Assembly (NCBI RefSeq): GCF_000152805.1
Contig: NZ_CH902578.1
Coordinates: forward strand, 2,503,074-2,567,073
Length of the DNA stretch: 64,000 bases
Source of the DNA: Maritimibacter alkaliphilus HTCC2654
GTDB lineage: Bacteria > Pseudomonadota > Alphaproteobacteria > Rhodobacterales > Rhodobacteraceae
Reading direction: 5' to 3'
The notes beneath the pieces were generated by a model. It was not told the DNA's origin and did no database searches. It was given only the letters and a program-made list of their open reading frames with translations. Numbering within the stretch: position 1 is the stretch's first letter; each line of letters starts with the position of its first letter. This document shows, piece after piece, positions 34,710 through 44,119 of this stretch. Position numbers and translations under genes: made by a program.

Positions 34710-35534
34710 ATGATGTTCAGAGTAGACACCCGACCCAGCAGACTGACCGTGATCGTCGGCCTTCTCGAGCTGATCTATCACGCGACCGTCCACAACCTGC
34801 GCAAAACGCATTCCAATGCGCTCATGGGGCTGTTCATCAACATGCTCCAGACCATGATGCTCGTCGCGGTGTTCTACGTGATGTATTCCGTGCTCGGCCT
34901 GCGCGGCGCGATGATCCGGGGCGACTTCTTGCTCTACATCATGTCCGGCATCTTCCTTTACATGACGCAGACCAAGACGATGGGTGCGGTCGTGGGTGCC
35001 GATGGTCCCGCCTCGCCCATGATGCAGCACGCGCCGATGTCGACCTTCGTGTCGATCCTGTCGAATGCACTGGGCGCGCTCTACATCCAGATCCTGTCTG
35101 TGCTGGTCGTGGTCTACATCTATCATATCGCGGTCAATCACGTGACGATCCACAATCTTGCGGGCGTCTTCATGATGCTGCTTCTCGCGTGGTTTTCGGG
35201 CATCGGGATCGGCATGGTGTTCTATGCGCTCAAGCCGTGGTTCCCGCAGTTCGCGACCGTTGGCTCGACGATCTATGCCCGCGCCAACATGATCGCATCC
35301 GGCAAGATGTTCGTGGCCAACACGGTGCCGTGGAACATCATCGTCCTGTTCTCGTGGAACCCGCTCTTTCACATCATCGACCAATGCCGCGGGTTCATGT
35401 TCATCAACTACAACCCGCATTACTCGAACTGGCTTTATCCCCTGATCGTCTCGACCGTCCTGCTGGTCATCGGGTTCATGGGTGAAAGCTACACGCGCAA
35501 GCACGCGTCGTTGTCTTGGAGTGCCCGCCGATGA
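34710..35534 (+). CDS. KpsM-type polysaccharide ABC permease, no adjacent ATPase
   Basis: A 274-residue ABC-2-type membrane protein with about six transmembrane helices, resembling capsule and polysaccharide export permeases (KpsM). The first 40 residues are cytoplasmic. ATG 34710 is followed by another ATG at 34713; AGGA lies a few bases upstream. Such permeases need an ATPase (KpsT) that is normally encoded next door, but the downstream neighbour is an SH3/COG3650 protein and the upstream one is cysQ on the other strand. Export of the glycan made by the neighbouring transferases is the natural guess. The last 4 bases overlap the next start. Confidence 0.85.
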   Translation: MMFRVDTRPSRLTVIVGLLELIYHATVHNLRKTHSNALMGLFINMLQTMMLVAVFYVMYSVLGLRGAMIRGDFLLYIMSGIFLYMTQTKTMGAVVGADGPASPMMQHAPMSTFVSILSNALGALYIQILSVLVVVYIYHIAVNHVTIHNLAGVFMMLLLAWFSGIGIGMVFYALKPWFPQFATVGSTIYARANMIASGKMFVANTVPWNIIVLFSWNPLFHIIDQCRGFMFINYNPHYSNWLYPLIVSTVLLVIGFMGESYTRKHASLSWSARR

Positions 35535-36133
35535 AACGCCTTTTGCTCGCCCTGTTCCTTGCCCCGACGCTTGCGTTTGCCCAGTCCGTCGAATTGCCTG
35601 CGCTGTACGATGTGACGGGTGTGGCCGCGGACGACACGCTGAACGTCCGCGCCGGGCCGACAGTGAATGCCGAGGTGATGGACGAGCTTGGACCTGAGCG
35701 TGACGGGGTCGAGGTCGTCGCCTTTGCCGACGACCGCAAATGGGGCCAGATCAATATCAGCGAAGGGACCGGCTGGGTTTCCATGGCCTATATGGAACGG
35801 CAGTCGGGGCAGGATCCGGTGTCGAAAACGCCGGTGCCGCTGTGGTGTTACGGGACCGAACCGTTCTGGTCGCTGGAAATCGGCCAGTCCGACGTTAATT
35901 TTACCGATCCCGGCATGGACGCGCCGGCGCTGGTTCAGCCGACCGAGTATTACGCGTCTGTCCCGCACAGCCCGCGCGGCGCACTGGTCGCGGGCGACAT
36001 CACCGGGTTCGTGTCGCGTGAGATGTGTTCGGATGGCATGTCGGATCGTCAATACGCGTGGCGGATCGATTTTCTTCGCACCGGGAACGGCGGGCAGTTC
36101 ATGTTTTCGGGGTGCTGCACGCTCCAGCCCTAA
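35531..36133 (+). CDS. Exported SH3/COG3650 protein
   Basis: A 200-residue protein with a Sec signal peptide (MKRLLLALFLAPTLAFA, about 17 residues). A bacterial SH3 domain follows (about 25-95, containing DDTLNVRAGPT and GWVSMAY), then a COG3650-like domain beginning WCYGTEPFWSLEI with paired cysteines near the end (GCC). SH3b domains bind cell wall or proteins in the periplasm. The ATG at 35531 overlaps the KpsM-like stop by 4 bases, so the two are co-translated; a link to envelope glycan export is possible. The stop overlaps the convergent alkB-like gene by 4 bases. Confidence 0.82.
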   Translation: MKRLLLALFLAPTLAFAQSVELPALYDVTGVAADDTLNVRAGPTVNAEVMDELGPERDGVEVVAFADDRKWGQINISEGTGWVSMAYMERQSGQDPVSKTPVPLWCYGTEPFWSLEIGQSDVNFTDPGMDAPALVQPTEYYASVPHSPRGALVAGDITGFVSREMCSDGMSDRQYAWRIDFLRTGNGGQFMFSGCCTLQP

Positions 36134-36735
36134 TCCACCACCCGCAGCGTCAGGTTGATCCGCCCCCCTTCGGCCAAAAGCTGGCTGGTCCCGAAGCGTA
36201 TGCGGTCGATCCCGTGATAGGCCAGCCGCGCCTCACCGCCCAGCATGAGCACATCGCCGGACCGCAGCCAGACCGACTGCGTCTTGCCGTCCCGCTCGGT
36301 CCCGCCGATCCGAAAGAGGCCGTCATCGCCGAGGCTGATCGACAGGACGGGCCAAGAGAAATCGGCTTCGTCCCGATCCTGATGCAAACCCATCCTCGCC
36401 TTCTCGCGGTAGAAGTTCACGAGACAGCAGTCGGGTTCGCGCGCCACCCCCGTGACCTCGTGCCAGAGCTTCAGGATGCGCGCCGGGATCGGCGGCCAGT
36501 CCACACCCGTCGGGTGCTTGCGTTCGTAGCGGTAGCCCCGCCGATCCGAATACCATCCGTATTTCCCGGCCGACGTCATGCCGACCGACATCGGTTTGCC
36601 GAACCGCGTTTCGGGCGAGAAAAGCGGCGCGGCGGATACGACATCGCGCAGGTCCGCAACGATCTTCGCCTGCTCATCCGCAGGGATGAGACCCTCATAG
36701 ACCGCGGCCCCGCCGACGGTCAGCGATGGCACCAT
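36130..36735 (-). CDS. alkB: AlkB-type 2-oxoglutarate dioxygenase
   Basis: A 201-residue Fe(II)/2-oxoglutarate dioxygenase. The iron ligands HxD (LHQDRDEADFSWP) and the distal His (AYHGIDRI), and the 2OG-binding Arg (RINLTLR), are all present, with the nucleotide-recognition lid SAGKYGWYSDRRGYRYE. AlkB reverses 1-methyladenine and 3-methylcytosine damage in DNA. ATG 36735 is selected from AAGGA 6 bases upstream; ATG 36756 is an alternative adding 7 residues. It is divergent from dnaK and the start of its message may overlap the dnaK promoter region. Confidence 0.9.
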   Translation of the reverse strand: MVPSLTVGGAAVYEGLIPADEQAKIVADLRDVVSAAPLFSPETRFGKPMSVGMTSAGKYGWYSDRRGYRYERKHPTGVDWPPIPARILKLWHEVTGVAREPDCCLVNFYREKARMGLHQDRDEADFSWPVLSISLGDDGLFRIGGTERDGKTQSVWLRSGDVLMLGGEARLAYHGIDRIRFGTSQLLAEGGRINLTLRVVD

Positions 36736-36812
36736 TCCCTTTCCTTGCTCATCCATTGCCAAAACCCTGAAAACGACTCGCTTTTTTCCGCGAAATGGCG
36801 GTTTTCGCCGCC

Positions 36813-36841
36813 TTGCAGGCCCCAAATCCCCTCCTTATATA
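36813..36841 (+). promoter_or_regulatory. Promoter of dnaK
   Basis: TTGCAG (36813-36818) and TATATA (36836-36841) are separated by an ideal 17 bases. The predicted start of transcription is about 100 bases before dnaK. The spacer contains CCCC runs, so partial use by a heat-shock sigma factor is conceivable, but no CIRCE repeat is seen. The same -35 and nearly the same -10 recur before rimP. Confidence 0.65.
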
Positions 36842-36946
36842 CGCCCAGACGCCGGTTAGGATCATCCCTGCCGGTTACCTTATGGGATCGGGCGACGGTG
36901 CCTTTCGGGCCAGAGCCCAACACATCGCCAAAGAGAGGAAAAGAGC

Positions 36947-38857
36947 ATGGGTAAAGTCATTGGTATCGACCTGGGGACCACCAACTCCTGCGTCGCCATC
37001 ATGGACGGCTCGCAACCGCGGGTCATCGAAAACGCCGAAGGTGCACGGACGACCCCGTCGATCGTCGCTTTCAAAGACGAGGAACGCCTCGTCGGTCAGC
37101 CGGCCAAGCGTCAGGCTGTCACCAACCCCGACAACACCATCTTCGCCGTGAAACGCCTGATCGGCCGCCGCGTCGGTGACGCTGCTGTCGAGAAGGACAA
37201 GAAACTCGTCCCCTACGCCATCGTCGATGGCGGCAACGGTGACGCGTGGGTCGAAGCGGCCGGTGAAAAGTATTCGCCGTCGCAAATTTCGGCCTTCATC
37301 CTCGGCAAGATGAAGGAAACGGCGGAAAGCTATCTTGGTGAAAAGGTCGATCAGGCCGTCATCACCGTGCCCGCCTACTTCAACGACGCCCAGCGTCAGG
37401 CCACGAAGGACGCCGGCAAGATCGCCGGTCTGGAAGTGCTGCGCATCATCAACGAACCGACGGCGGCTGCGCTTGCCTATGGTCTCGACAAGAAAGAGGC
37501 GCGCACGATCGCGGTCTATGACCTTGGCGGCGGTACGTTCGACGTCACGATCCTTGAGATCGACGATGGCCTGTTCGAAGTGAAATCCACCAACGGCGAC
37601 ACGTTCCTCGGCGGTGAAGACTTCGACATGCGGATCGTCAACTACCTCGCCGAAGAGTTCAAGAAAGAGAACAACGTCGACCTGACGAAAGACAAGATGG
37701 CCCTCCAGCGGCTCAAGGAAGCTGCGGAAAAGGCCAAGATCGAGCTTTCGTCGGCCTCCCAGACCGAGATCAACCAGCCGTTCATCTCGATGGGTTCGGA
37801 CGGTCAGCCGCTCCACATGGTCATGAAACTGACCCGTGCGAAGCTGGAAAGCCTTGTCGGCGATCTCATCAAGAACTCGCTCAAGCCCTGTCAGGCCGCT
37901 CTGAAAGACGCGGGCGTGTCGAAGGACGAGATCGACGAAGTCATCCTCGTCGGCGGTCAGACGCGTATGCCGAAGGTCGTTGAAGAGGTGACCAAGTTCT
38001 TCGGGAAAGAGCCGCACAAGGGTGTGAACCCGGACGAAGTGGTGGCCCTCGGCGCCGCCATTCAGGCGGGCGTTCTGCAAGGTGACGTGAAAGACGTCGT
38101 CCTGCTCGACGTGACCCCGCTGTCGCTCGGCATCGAAACGCTGGGCGGCGTGTTCACCCGCCTGATCGACCGCAACACGACGATCCCGACGAAAAAGTCG
38201 CAGATCTTCTCGACCGCGGAAGACAACCAGAACGCCGTGACGATCCGGGTGTTCCAGGGCGAGCGTGAAATGGCTGCGGACAACAAGATCCTCGGTCAGT
38301 TCAACCTCGAAGACATCCCCCCGGCACCGCGCGGTATGCCGCAGATCGAAGTGACCTTCGACATCGACGCCAACGGCATCGTGTCGGTTGGGGCCAAGGA
38401 CAAGGGCACCAACAAGGAACAGAAGATCACGATTCAGGCGTCGGGCGGTCTGTCGGACGACGAGATCGAACAGATGGTCAAGGACGCCGAGGCGAACGCC
38501 GAAGCCGACAAGGGCCGCCGCGAGCTGGTCGAAGCCAAGAACCAGGCCGAGAGCCTTGTGCACTCGACCGAGAAGGCGCTCGAAGAGCATGGCGACAAGG
38601 TCGACCCCACCACGGTGGAAGCCATCGAACTGGCCATCGCCGCGCTCAAGGACGAGCTGGAGACCGACAACGCCGACAAGATCAAGGCGGGCATCCAGAA
38701 CGTGACCGAAGCGTCGATGAAGCTGGGCGAAGCCATCTACAAGGCGCAGCAGGCCACGGACTCGGGTGAAGCCGACGAAGATCAGGGCCCGTCCAGCGTG
38801 GACGATGACATCGTCGACGCCGACTTTGAAGACCTCGACGACGACAAGCGGTCGTAA
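36947..38857 (+). CDS. dnaK: Chaperone DnaK (Hsp70)
   Basis: A 636-residue Hsp70. The ATPase domain (about 1-385) has [12 protein letters not shown], the phosphate loop and [15 protein letters not shown]; the substrate-binding domain follows after [14 protein letters not shown], then a helical lid and an acidic tail ending DDDKRS. DnaK binds unfolded chains and cycles with DnaJ, encoded directly downstream, and GrpE. Length and all signatures are normal. The ATG follows AGAGAGGAAAAG. Codon use is strongly biased, as expected for an abundant protein. Confidence 0.99.
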   Translation: MGKVIGIDLGTTNSCVAIMDGSQPRVIENAEGARTTPSIVAFKDEERLVGQPAKRQAVTNPDNTIFAVKRLIGRRVGDAAVEKDKKLVPYAIVDGGNGDAWVEAAGEKYSPSQISAFILGKMKETAESYLGEKVDQAVITVPAYFNDAQRQATKDAGKIAGLEVLRIINEPTAAALAYGLDKKEARTIAVYDLGGGTFDVTILEIDDGLFEVKSTNGDTFLGGEDFDMRIVNYLAEEFKKENNVDLTKDKMALQRLKEAAEKAKIELSSASQTEINQPFISMGSDGQPLHMVMKLTRAKLESLVGDLIKNSLKPCQAALKDAGVSKDEIDEVILVGGQTRMPKVVEEVTKFFGKEPHKGVNPDEVVALGAAIQAGVLQGDVKDVVLLDVTPLSLGIETLGGVFTRLIDRNTTIPTKKSQIFSTAEDNQNAVTIRVFQGEREMAADNKILGQFNLEDIPPAPRGMPQIEVTFDIDANGIVSVGAKDKGTNKEQKITIQASGGLSDDEIEQMVKDAEANAEADKGRRELVEAKNQAESLVHSTEKALEEHGDKVDPTTVEAIELAIAALKDELETDNADKIKAGIQNVTEASMKLGEAIYKAQQATDSGEADEDQGPSSVDDDIVDADFEDLDDDKRS

Positions 38858-38874
38858 GACCCATGACGCGAAAG

Positions 38875-38905
38875 GGCCGGTCCGTCACATGCGGGCGGAC
38901 CGGCC
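38875..38905 (+). other. Hairpin between dnaK and dnaJ
   Basis: A perfect 10-bp stem (GGCCGGTCCG at 38875-38884, complement at 38896-38905) with an 11-base loop sits in the 78-base intergenic gap. No T-run follows. It probably reduces readthrough or marks a processing point so that dnaK exceeds dnaJ, as in other bacteria. Confidence 0.6.
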
Positions 38906-38935
38906 TTCGCGTTCCTGACAAGGGGACGACGATCC

Positions 38936-40084
38936 ATGTCGAAACGTGACTATTACGAGGTTCTCGGAACCACCAAAGGCGCATCGGCGGATGAGATCAA
39001 AAAGGCCTATCGAAAGAAGGCCAAGGAACTCCACCCTGACCGGAACGCCGACAATCCCGACGCCGAGAACCAGTTCAAAGAAGCGAACGAGGCCTACGAC
39101 GTCCTGAAGGACCCCGAAAAGAAAGCGGCTTACGACCGTTTCGGCCATGCGGCCTTCGAAGGCGGTATGGGTGGCGGTCCGCGACCGGGCGGTCCGGGTT
39201 TCGGGCAGCAAGGCGACTTCGCCAGCGCATTCTCGGACGTGTTCGACGACCTATTCGGCGACTTCATGGGCCAGCGTGGCGGCGGTCGGTCGCGGGCGAC
39301 CCGCGGATCTGACCTGCGCTACAACCTGCGCGTGACGCTGGAAGAGGCCTATGAGGGTCTGCAAAAGACCATCAACGTGCCGACCTCGGTCATGTGCGAC
39401 ACCTGCGAAGGCACCGGGTCCGAAGCGGGCGCCGATCCCACGACCTGTCCGACCTGTTCGGGCATGGGCAAGGTGCGCGCGCAGCAAGGCTTCTTCACCG
39501 TTGAGCGGACCTGCCCGACCTGCCAGGGCGTGGGCCAGATGATCAAGAACCCGTGCAAGACCTGCCATGGTCAGGGTCGGGTCGAGAAAGAGCGCGCGCT
39601 GTCCGTCAACATCCCTGCCGGTGTCGAAACCGGCACCCGTATCCGTCTTGCCGGTGAAGGCGAGGCCGGGATGCGCGGCGGGCCGTCGGGCGACCTCTAC
39701 ATCTTCATCCAGGTCGCTGAACATCCTCTGTTCGAGCGCGACGGGGTGAGCCTGCATTGCCGTGTGCCGGTGTCGATGACCTCGGCCGCAATGGGCGGCG
39801 ACATCGAAGTGCCGACGATCGACGGCGGACGGTCTCGGGTCAAAATCCCGGCCGGGTCGCAATCCGGGCGTCAGATGCGCCTGCGCGGTAAGGGTATGCC
39901 CGCGCTGCGGGGCGGCGGTCATGGCGATATGTATATCGAATTGGCCGTCGAAACGCCGGTGAACCTGACGTCCAAACAGAAAGAGCTTCTGCGGGAGTTC
40001 GAGAAGCTGTCGGAAGAGAACAATCCCGAAAGTTCGACCTTCTTTTCGAAGGTGAAAAGCTTCTGGGACGGGATGAAGTACTGA
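38936..40084 (+). CDS. dnaJ: Co-chaperone DnaJ (Hsp40)
   Basis: A 382-residue type I DnaJ. The J domain (1-70) contains HPD in ELHPDRN, followed by a Gly/Phe-rich stretch ([13 protein letters not shown] onward), a zinc region with four CxxCxGxG repeats (about residues 145-215) and the C-terminal substrate-binding domains. It stimulates DnaK ATPase and delivers substrates. It follows dnaK after a stem-loop and has its own AGGGG ribosome site. Confidence 0.98.
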   Translation: MSKRDYYEVLGTTKGASADEIKKAYRKKAKELHPDRNADNPDAENQFKEANEAYDVLKDPEKKAAYDRFGHAAFEGGMGGGPRPGGPGFGQQGDFASAFSDVFDDLFGDFMGQRGGGRSRATRGSDLRYNLRVTLEEAYEGLQKTINVPTSVMCDTCEGTGSEAGADPTTCPTCSGMGKVRAQQGFFTVERTCPTCQGVGQMIKNPCKTCHGQGRVEKERALSVNIPAGVETGTRIRLAGEGEAGMRGGPSGDLYIFIQVAEHPLFERDGVSLHCRVPVSMTSAAMGGDIEVPTIDGGRSRVKIPAGSQSGRQMRLRGKGMPALRGGGHGDMYIELAVETPVNLTSKQKELLREFEKLSEENNPESSTFFSKVKSFWDGMKY

Positions 40085-40135
40085 CTCCCTTACGGCGTTA
40101 ACCTTTCATTCACCGACTCGTAGCAGGCTGGGATC

Positions 40136-40909
40136 ATGTCCCAGCCTGTTTCACATCTGGCCGAAGTGGCCCTTCCGCTGTTCGAAACCGACGAGGCGCA
40201 GCCTGTTCCGGTCATGGGAACCAAGGCGCGACTGCCCTCCTACATCTCGGACCATCGCGCGCGTCTGCGTGAACGGTTCATGTCGGGCGGTGCCGCCGCC
40301 TTGCCCGATTACGAGATGCTGGAGCTTGTGCTTTTTCGTGCGATCCCCCGCCAGGATGTCAAACCTCTCGCCCGGCGGCTGCTGGACCGGTTCGGCGACT
40401 TCAACGGGGTTCTGTCCGCGTCACCGTCGCGCCTCAAGGAAATGCACGGGGTCGGCGATGCGGTCGTGCAGGAGTTGAAGATCGTCGAGGCTGCCGCGCA
40501 TCGCCTGTCACGTGCCCGCGTCATGGGCCGGCGGGTGGTTTCGTCCTGGGACCAGTTGATCGACTATTGCCACACCACGATGAGCCACCGGGAAACCGAG
40601 CAGTTTCGGGTGCTCTACCTCGACCGCAAGAACACCCTGATCGCAGATGAGGCCGCGGCCGAAGGCACGGTAGGGCACGTGCCGGTCTATCCGCGCGAGA
40701 TCGTCAAACGGGCGCTGGAACTCAGCGCCTCGGCCCTGATCCTCGTGCACAACCACCCTTCCGGGGATCCCAGTCCGTCGCGTGACGACATCGACATGAC
40801 CGAGCGGGTTCGGTCGGCCGCCGCTGCGCTGGAGATCACGCTGCACGACCACATCATCATCGGCAAGTCGCGCGAAGTGAGCTATCGGAGCGACGGGTAT
40901 CTGACCTGA
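40136..40909 (+). CDS. radC: RadC/JAB-domain protein
   Basis: A 257-residue RadC-family protein. A helix-hairpin-helix-like N-terminal part (LKEMHGVGDAVVQELK) precedes an MPN/JAB metalloprotease-type domain with the zinc motif HNHPSGDPSPSRDD. The historical role in DNA repair is not well supported; the family remains of unclear function and is linked to recombination or mobile elements. This copy lies in a core context, 52 bases after dnaJ, and converges with the OmpA fusion gene. Confidence 0.93.
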   Translation: MSQPVSHLAEVALPLFETDEAQPVPVMGTKARLPSYISDHRARLRERFMSGGAAALPDYEMLELVLFRAIPRQDVKPLARRLLDRFGDFNGVLSASPSRLKEMHGVGDAVVQELKIVEAAAHRLSRARVMGRRVVSSWDQLIDYCHTTMSHRETEQFRVLYLDRKNTLIADEAAAEGTVGHVPVYPREIVKRALELSASALILVHNHPSGDPSPSRDDIDMTERVRSAAAALEITLHDHIIIGKSREVSYRSDGYLT

Positions 40910-40914
40910 CCGGC

Positions 40915-42474
40915 CTATTCGACCCAGACTTCCACACGCCTGTTGATCCGCCGGCCCCAATCCGTGTCGTCGCAGGCCATCGGAAGCGCCTCGCCAAAGG
41001 CCTCGGCCTCGATCACAACGCGCTCAGGGTCGAATGTCTCGGCCGCGTCGAGAACGGCACGGCGAACCGCGTCCGCCCGCCGAGCCGCGAGCCTCAGGTT
41101 CAGCGCGGCCGCGCCCTGACCGTCCGAGAACCCGACGAAGGTCAACCTGCGCCCGTCAAAAGCGCCTGCCTCGAGCGCATCGGCAAGCAAAGCCACGTTC
41201 GAGCGGGAGGGGGCGTCCAATGCCGTCGATCCACCCTTGAATCGATACGTGAGCGTCAGCCGCCGCATACCATCCATCAGCGCCACCATGCGCTGTAACT
41301 CGGAAAGCCCGACTTCCGGACCGGCTTGCGCGATGGCGTTCGCCAACCTCGTCCCCTGCACCGAAAACGGGATTTCCTCGATCTCCTGATCGACGAGCCC
41401 GATGCGCTGGATCACCCGGCCCGCCGATGCGGTCCGCAAATAGCGCATGAAATCCCGGCCGACTTTCGGCAGTCGGATCGCAGGACGGTAAAGATAGATC
41501 GGGGCGGCGAGCGGATAGTCCCCGGCCTTGATCGCCATCTGGCTTGGCGCGATCTCGAAGGCGCACGCGCCGGTCAGCGTCACGATTTCGGTCAGGCCGG
41601 GGCGAGAAAAGCTCGCGATCCCCAGGCCGAAAGGGTCTTCTTGAACCGCGAGCGTCACGCCATCGTTCGAAGCCTTGGTGAGAATGGAGGGCGACAGGGC
41701 CCTGTCCTGCGCGGTCACCACGTCCCGCGCAAAAGCCATCCCGAAACCAGCGTCGGGGTCGCGCAGATAAAGCGTGACGGGTGCCGCCTCGCCGCCTATC
41801 GCGTCCCAACGCCCGATCTCGCCCGCATAGAGCGCCGCCAAAGTCTCGAGCCCCAGTCGCCGGATCGGGTTTCCGGGGTTCACGACGGGAACAAGGGCAT
41901 CGAGCGCGATGACACGCGACTGCCGCACCGCGTCGAGGTCGCCCAGACCCGCGTCGCGCGCCATCAACCGCTCCGCGCGCGTCGGTTCACGCAGGGACAG
42001 GACCATGTCGGCCTCTTCGCCCAGAAGATCCGCGAAGCCCTCGGAGGAGGTGGTCTGCCGAATGGTGAAACGCGCTGCCGGAACCGAGTTGTCGGCTTCG
42101 TAGAGGCTGTAGGTCAGCCCGATCCCCGCCTTTTCCTCCCGCGTGACGGCGTAGTTTTCCGATAGCGCGAAGGCTTCGATCAGGGCGGGCATCAGGGTCG
42201 ATCCGATCTCGGCCTCACCCGAGATGGTGATGTCGGCGGTGAACGACATCAGGTTCGGGCAACCGGGCCCCTCGCAGTTGACCCCGGAGCCATCGACGGT
42301 CAGCACGCCGTATTCGGTGTCGATCCGATAGAACTGGCCGTCATAGCCAAGCAGGGTGCCGGACATCTCCATCGACCCGTCGCGAGAGGTCAGGGTGACG
42401 TCGTCGGCCGCCGCGAAAGACGAAAGAACGATTGAAACGAGTGCGGCGCACACCGCCACACGCAGATGTCTCAT
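40915..42474 (-). CDS. PstS-like binding domain fused to OmpA domain
   Basis: A 519-residue exported protein. After a signal peptide (about 1-23, ending AAA) comes a short beta-rich N-terminal region with a CEGPGC pair, then a phosphate-binding-protein-like domain (about 80-370), and finally an OmpA/MotB peptidoglycan-binding domain (about 405-519) with VGFSDGQGAAALNLRLAARRADAVR. Such fusions would hold a ligand-binding lobe at the cell wall instead of passing ligand to an ABC permease. No Pst transporter genes are nearby, so sensing or scavenging is more likely than classical uptake. The ligand is unknown. Confidence 0.85.
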   Translation of the reverse strand: MRHLRVAVCAALVSIVLSSFAAADDVTLTSRDGSMEMSGTLLGYDGQFYRIDTEYGVLTVDGSGVNCEGPGCPNLMSFTADITISGEAEIGSTLMPALIEAFALSENYAVTREEKAGIGLTYSLYEADNSVPAARFTIRQTTSSEGFADLLGEEADMVLSLREPTRAERLMARDAGLGDLDAVRQSRVIALDALVPVVNPGNPIRRLGLETLAALYAGEIGRWDAIGGEAAPVTLYLRDPDAGFGMAFARDVVTAQDRALSPSILTKASNDGVTLAVQEDPFGLGIASFSRPGLTEIVTLTGACAFEIAPSQMAIKAGDYPLAAPIYLYRPAIRLPKVGRDFMRYLRTASAGRVIQRIGLVDQEIEEIPFSVQGTRLANAIAQAGPEVGLSELQRMVALMDGMRRLTLTYRFKGGSTALDAPSRSNVALLADALEAGAFDGRRLTFVGFSDGQGAAALNLRLAARRADAVRRAVLDAAETFDPERVVIEAEAFGEALPMACDDTDWGRRINRRVEVWVE

Positions 42475-42529
42475 GGTGACTGCCCCGCACCCCGCCGCTG
42501 CTCTTGTCGGGCGGGTGGATCACCCGCCT

Positions 42530-43810
42530 TTAGTTGCGGGCGATTGTCAGGTCTTGGGGCAGGTTTTTCAACACAAGATATTCGCCGACCGCATCACAGT
42601 CCGGTACGACCATACCGACTTGAGTTCCGGTCGGTTGACCGTTCTGCACAGAACGAAGGTAATCACCGACGATGGCCTGTTCGCAGGTGGTTTCCAGAAC
42701 CTGCGCTTCGATGGAAACGGCCGGGGCCGTCGGCATGGACACCGGATAGGTGTAGACGTCGGCGGCATAGCCCCCCGTCGTCGACCCGAGCACGGTGATG
42801 AACCCGCCCTGACCGTCCGTGGCACGTGCCGGAAGGCCCGGCTCTTCGGCCCAGACATGCCCTTCTTCGCCGTAGTAGGCCCCATTCTCGAGCGCATGAA
42901 GCTGAAGCCCGGTGCCGCCTTTCCAGATCAGCGCGATACGGTCGTAGTCGTCCATATCCTCGATCTGAATGCGTGCTTCAGTCATCTTTTCCTGGTCACC
43001 GAACGTCGCGGTGATCGCGGCTTCGCGGGTCATCGCCGGCACCATGACCGTGAGAGCGCCATCCTGATCGAGCGTTTCCGTGAACTTCAGACCCGCGTGG
43101 TCGAACTGGACCTCACCCCCGGCGTCGCACGGCGCGCGAAGCTCGGTGTAGATGAGTGCGCCGGGCAGCGGGGCAAGCGACAGGGTCGGCGTACAATCCT
43201 CGGCCGCCGTTTCATCAGTTTCCGGCTGCGCGATGACATCGGCCGGGGCCACATCGAACTGGGTCTCGGGCAGGGCCGGACGCGGCAGATCTTCGGTCGT
43301 GGCGGCACGCGAAACTTCGGCAATCTCCAACGGTTCGACCAAACCCTGATCCGGACGGGCCGCCGTTTCAATCGGCTCGGCCTGTTCTTCGCGCTCCGGC
43401 GCGCTTGCCGCAATTCGATCGTCACGCATGACGTCGGGCGAGGTCGGGCTGTCCGGCGCGGGGCGGTCCGCCACCTGCGGTTCCGGCAATGGCGCAATCG
43501 GGTCGGTGGCCGGCGCGTTGTCGGCCTTGGTAACCTCATCCGGTGCCGCGTCTTTGGCAGGGACGGGAAGCGGTTCCGGCGTCGCTTGTGCCGTTTCGAC
43601 GGGTGCGGCAGGGGGTGTCGACATGGCTGGAATGACCTGCCCCTGTGTCACCTGGGCCTGCTGCACACGGGCATCCACCGGCGCGTTCGGCTGATTGACC
43701 GTTCGTTGCATGACGTGCCCGGTCGCCAAAGCCACCACGAGAGCGCCAACGGCAGTATAGACCCGTTTCTTGTCGAGGTTCGTCGAAATCGACTGGATTT
43801 TTTCCAGCAT
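42530..43810 (-). CDS. Membrane-anchored protein of unknown function
   Basis: A 426-residue protein that I do not recognise as a characterised family. It starts with a short cytoplasmic piece, one transmembrane helix (about 17-34, VYTAVGALVVALATGHV), a long Pro/Ala/Glu-rich linker (about 40-195), and a C-terminal beta-rich domain (about 205-426) with paired cysteines (DCTPTL, APCDAG, TTCEQA, PDCDA) that may form disulfides in the periplasm. The ATG follows AAGGAAG. It lies on the same strand as secA, downstream of it by about 400 bases. A role at the envelope is all that can be said. Confidence 0.7.
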   Translation of the reverse strand: MLEKIQSISTNLDKKRVYTAVGALVVALATGHVMQRTVNQPNAPVDARVQQAQVTQGQVIPAMSTPPAAPVETAQATPEPLPVPAKDAAPDEVTKADNAPATDPIAPLPEPQVADRPAPDSPTSPDVMRDDRIAASAPEREEQAEPIETAARPDQGLVEPLEIAEVSRAATTEDLPRPALPETQFDVAPADVIAQPETDETAAEDCTPTLSLAPLPGALIYTELRAPCDAGGEVQFDHAGLKFTETLDQDGALTVMVPAMTREAAITATFGDQEKMTEARIQIEDMDDYDRIALIWKGGTGLQLHALENGAYYGEEGHVWAEEPGLPARATDGQGGFITVLGSTTGGYAADVYTYPVSMPTAPAVSIEAQVLETTCEQAIVGDYLRSVQNGQPTGTQVGMVVPDCDAVGEYLVLKNLPQDLTIARN

Positions 43811-43957
43811 GGCGAGGCTTCCTTTCCCACGTTCGATGGGAACTCTGCCAATGCAATAGGCCGATAGAATGAATAAATGGTGACCGGAAACGGGTTGTTT
43901 CCGGATTGTGGAAACCTCTGAAAACGTGGGATTTTCCGCCAGAACCTGCGGGAATTG

Positions 43958-44119
43958 TCAAATCTTCGCCCGATTCACGCGGTTTGCGACCGAGAATCCC
44001 GGCCCGCCGAACAGTGCAGTAAGGACCGCTCCGAGCACTGGCACCAGTGCGAACAGGCCGGGGATGGGCGTTGCCGCGTGGAACAGGATGACCGGGACGG
44101 TAGCTGCAACCTCGGGGGC
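43958..44119 (-). pseudogene. Remnant of an acyltransferase-3-type gene
   Basis: This lies in the 394-base stretch between the unknown membrane protein and secA, which otherwise holds no gene. In one minus-strand frame a 53-codon open stretch reads VILFHAATPIPGLFALVPVLG followed by a hydrophobic AVLTALFGG run and a TGA stop. The TPxPGLxALxPVLG pattern is characteristic of OafA/YrhL-type membrane acyltransferases. The stretch has no start codon with a ribosome site, is preceded by an in-frame stop, and the helices expected on both sides are missing. It therefore looks like a relic of a lost O-acetyltransferase gene, which would fit a genome that makes decorated glycans. Confidence 0.45.

Noticed and set aside
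36875-38590. 571-codon open frame antisense to dnaK
   Set aside because: A familiar artefact of dnaK codon bias; there is no evidence for translation.
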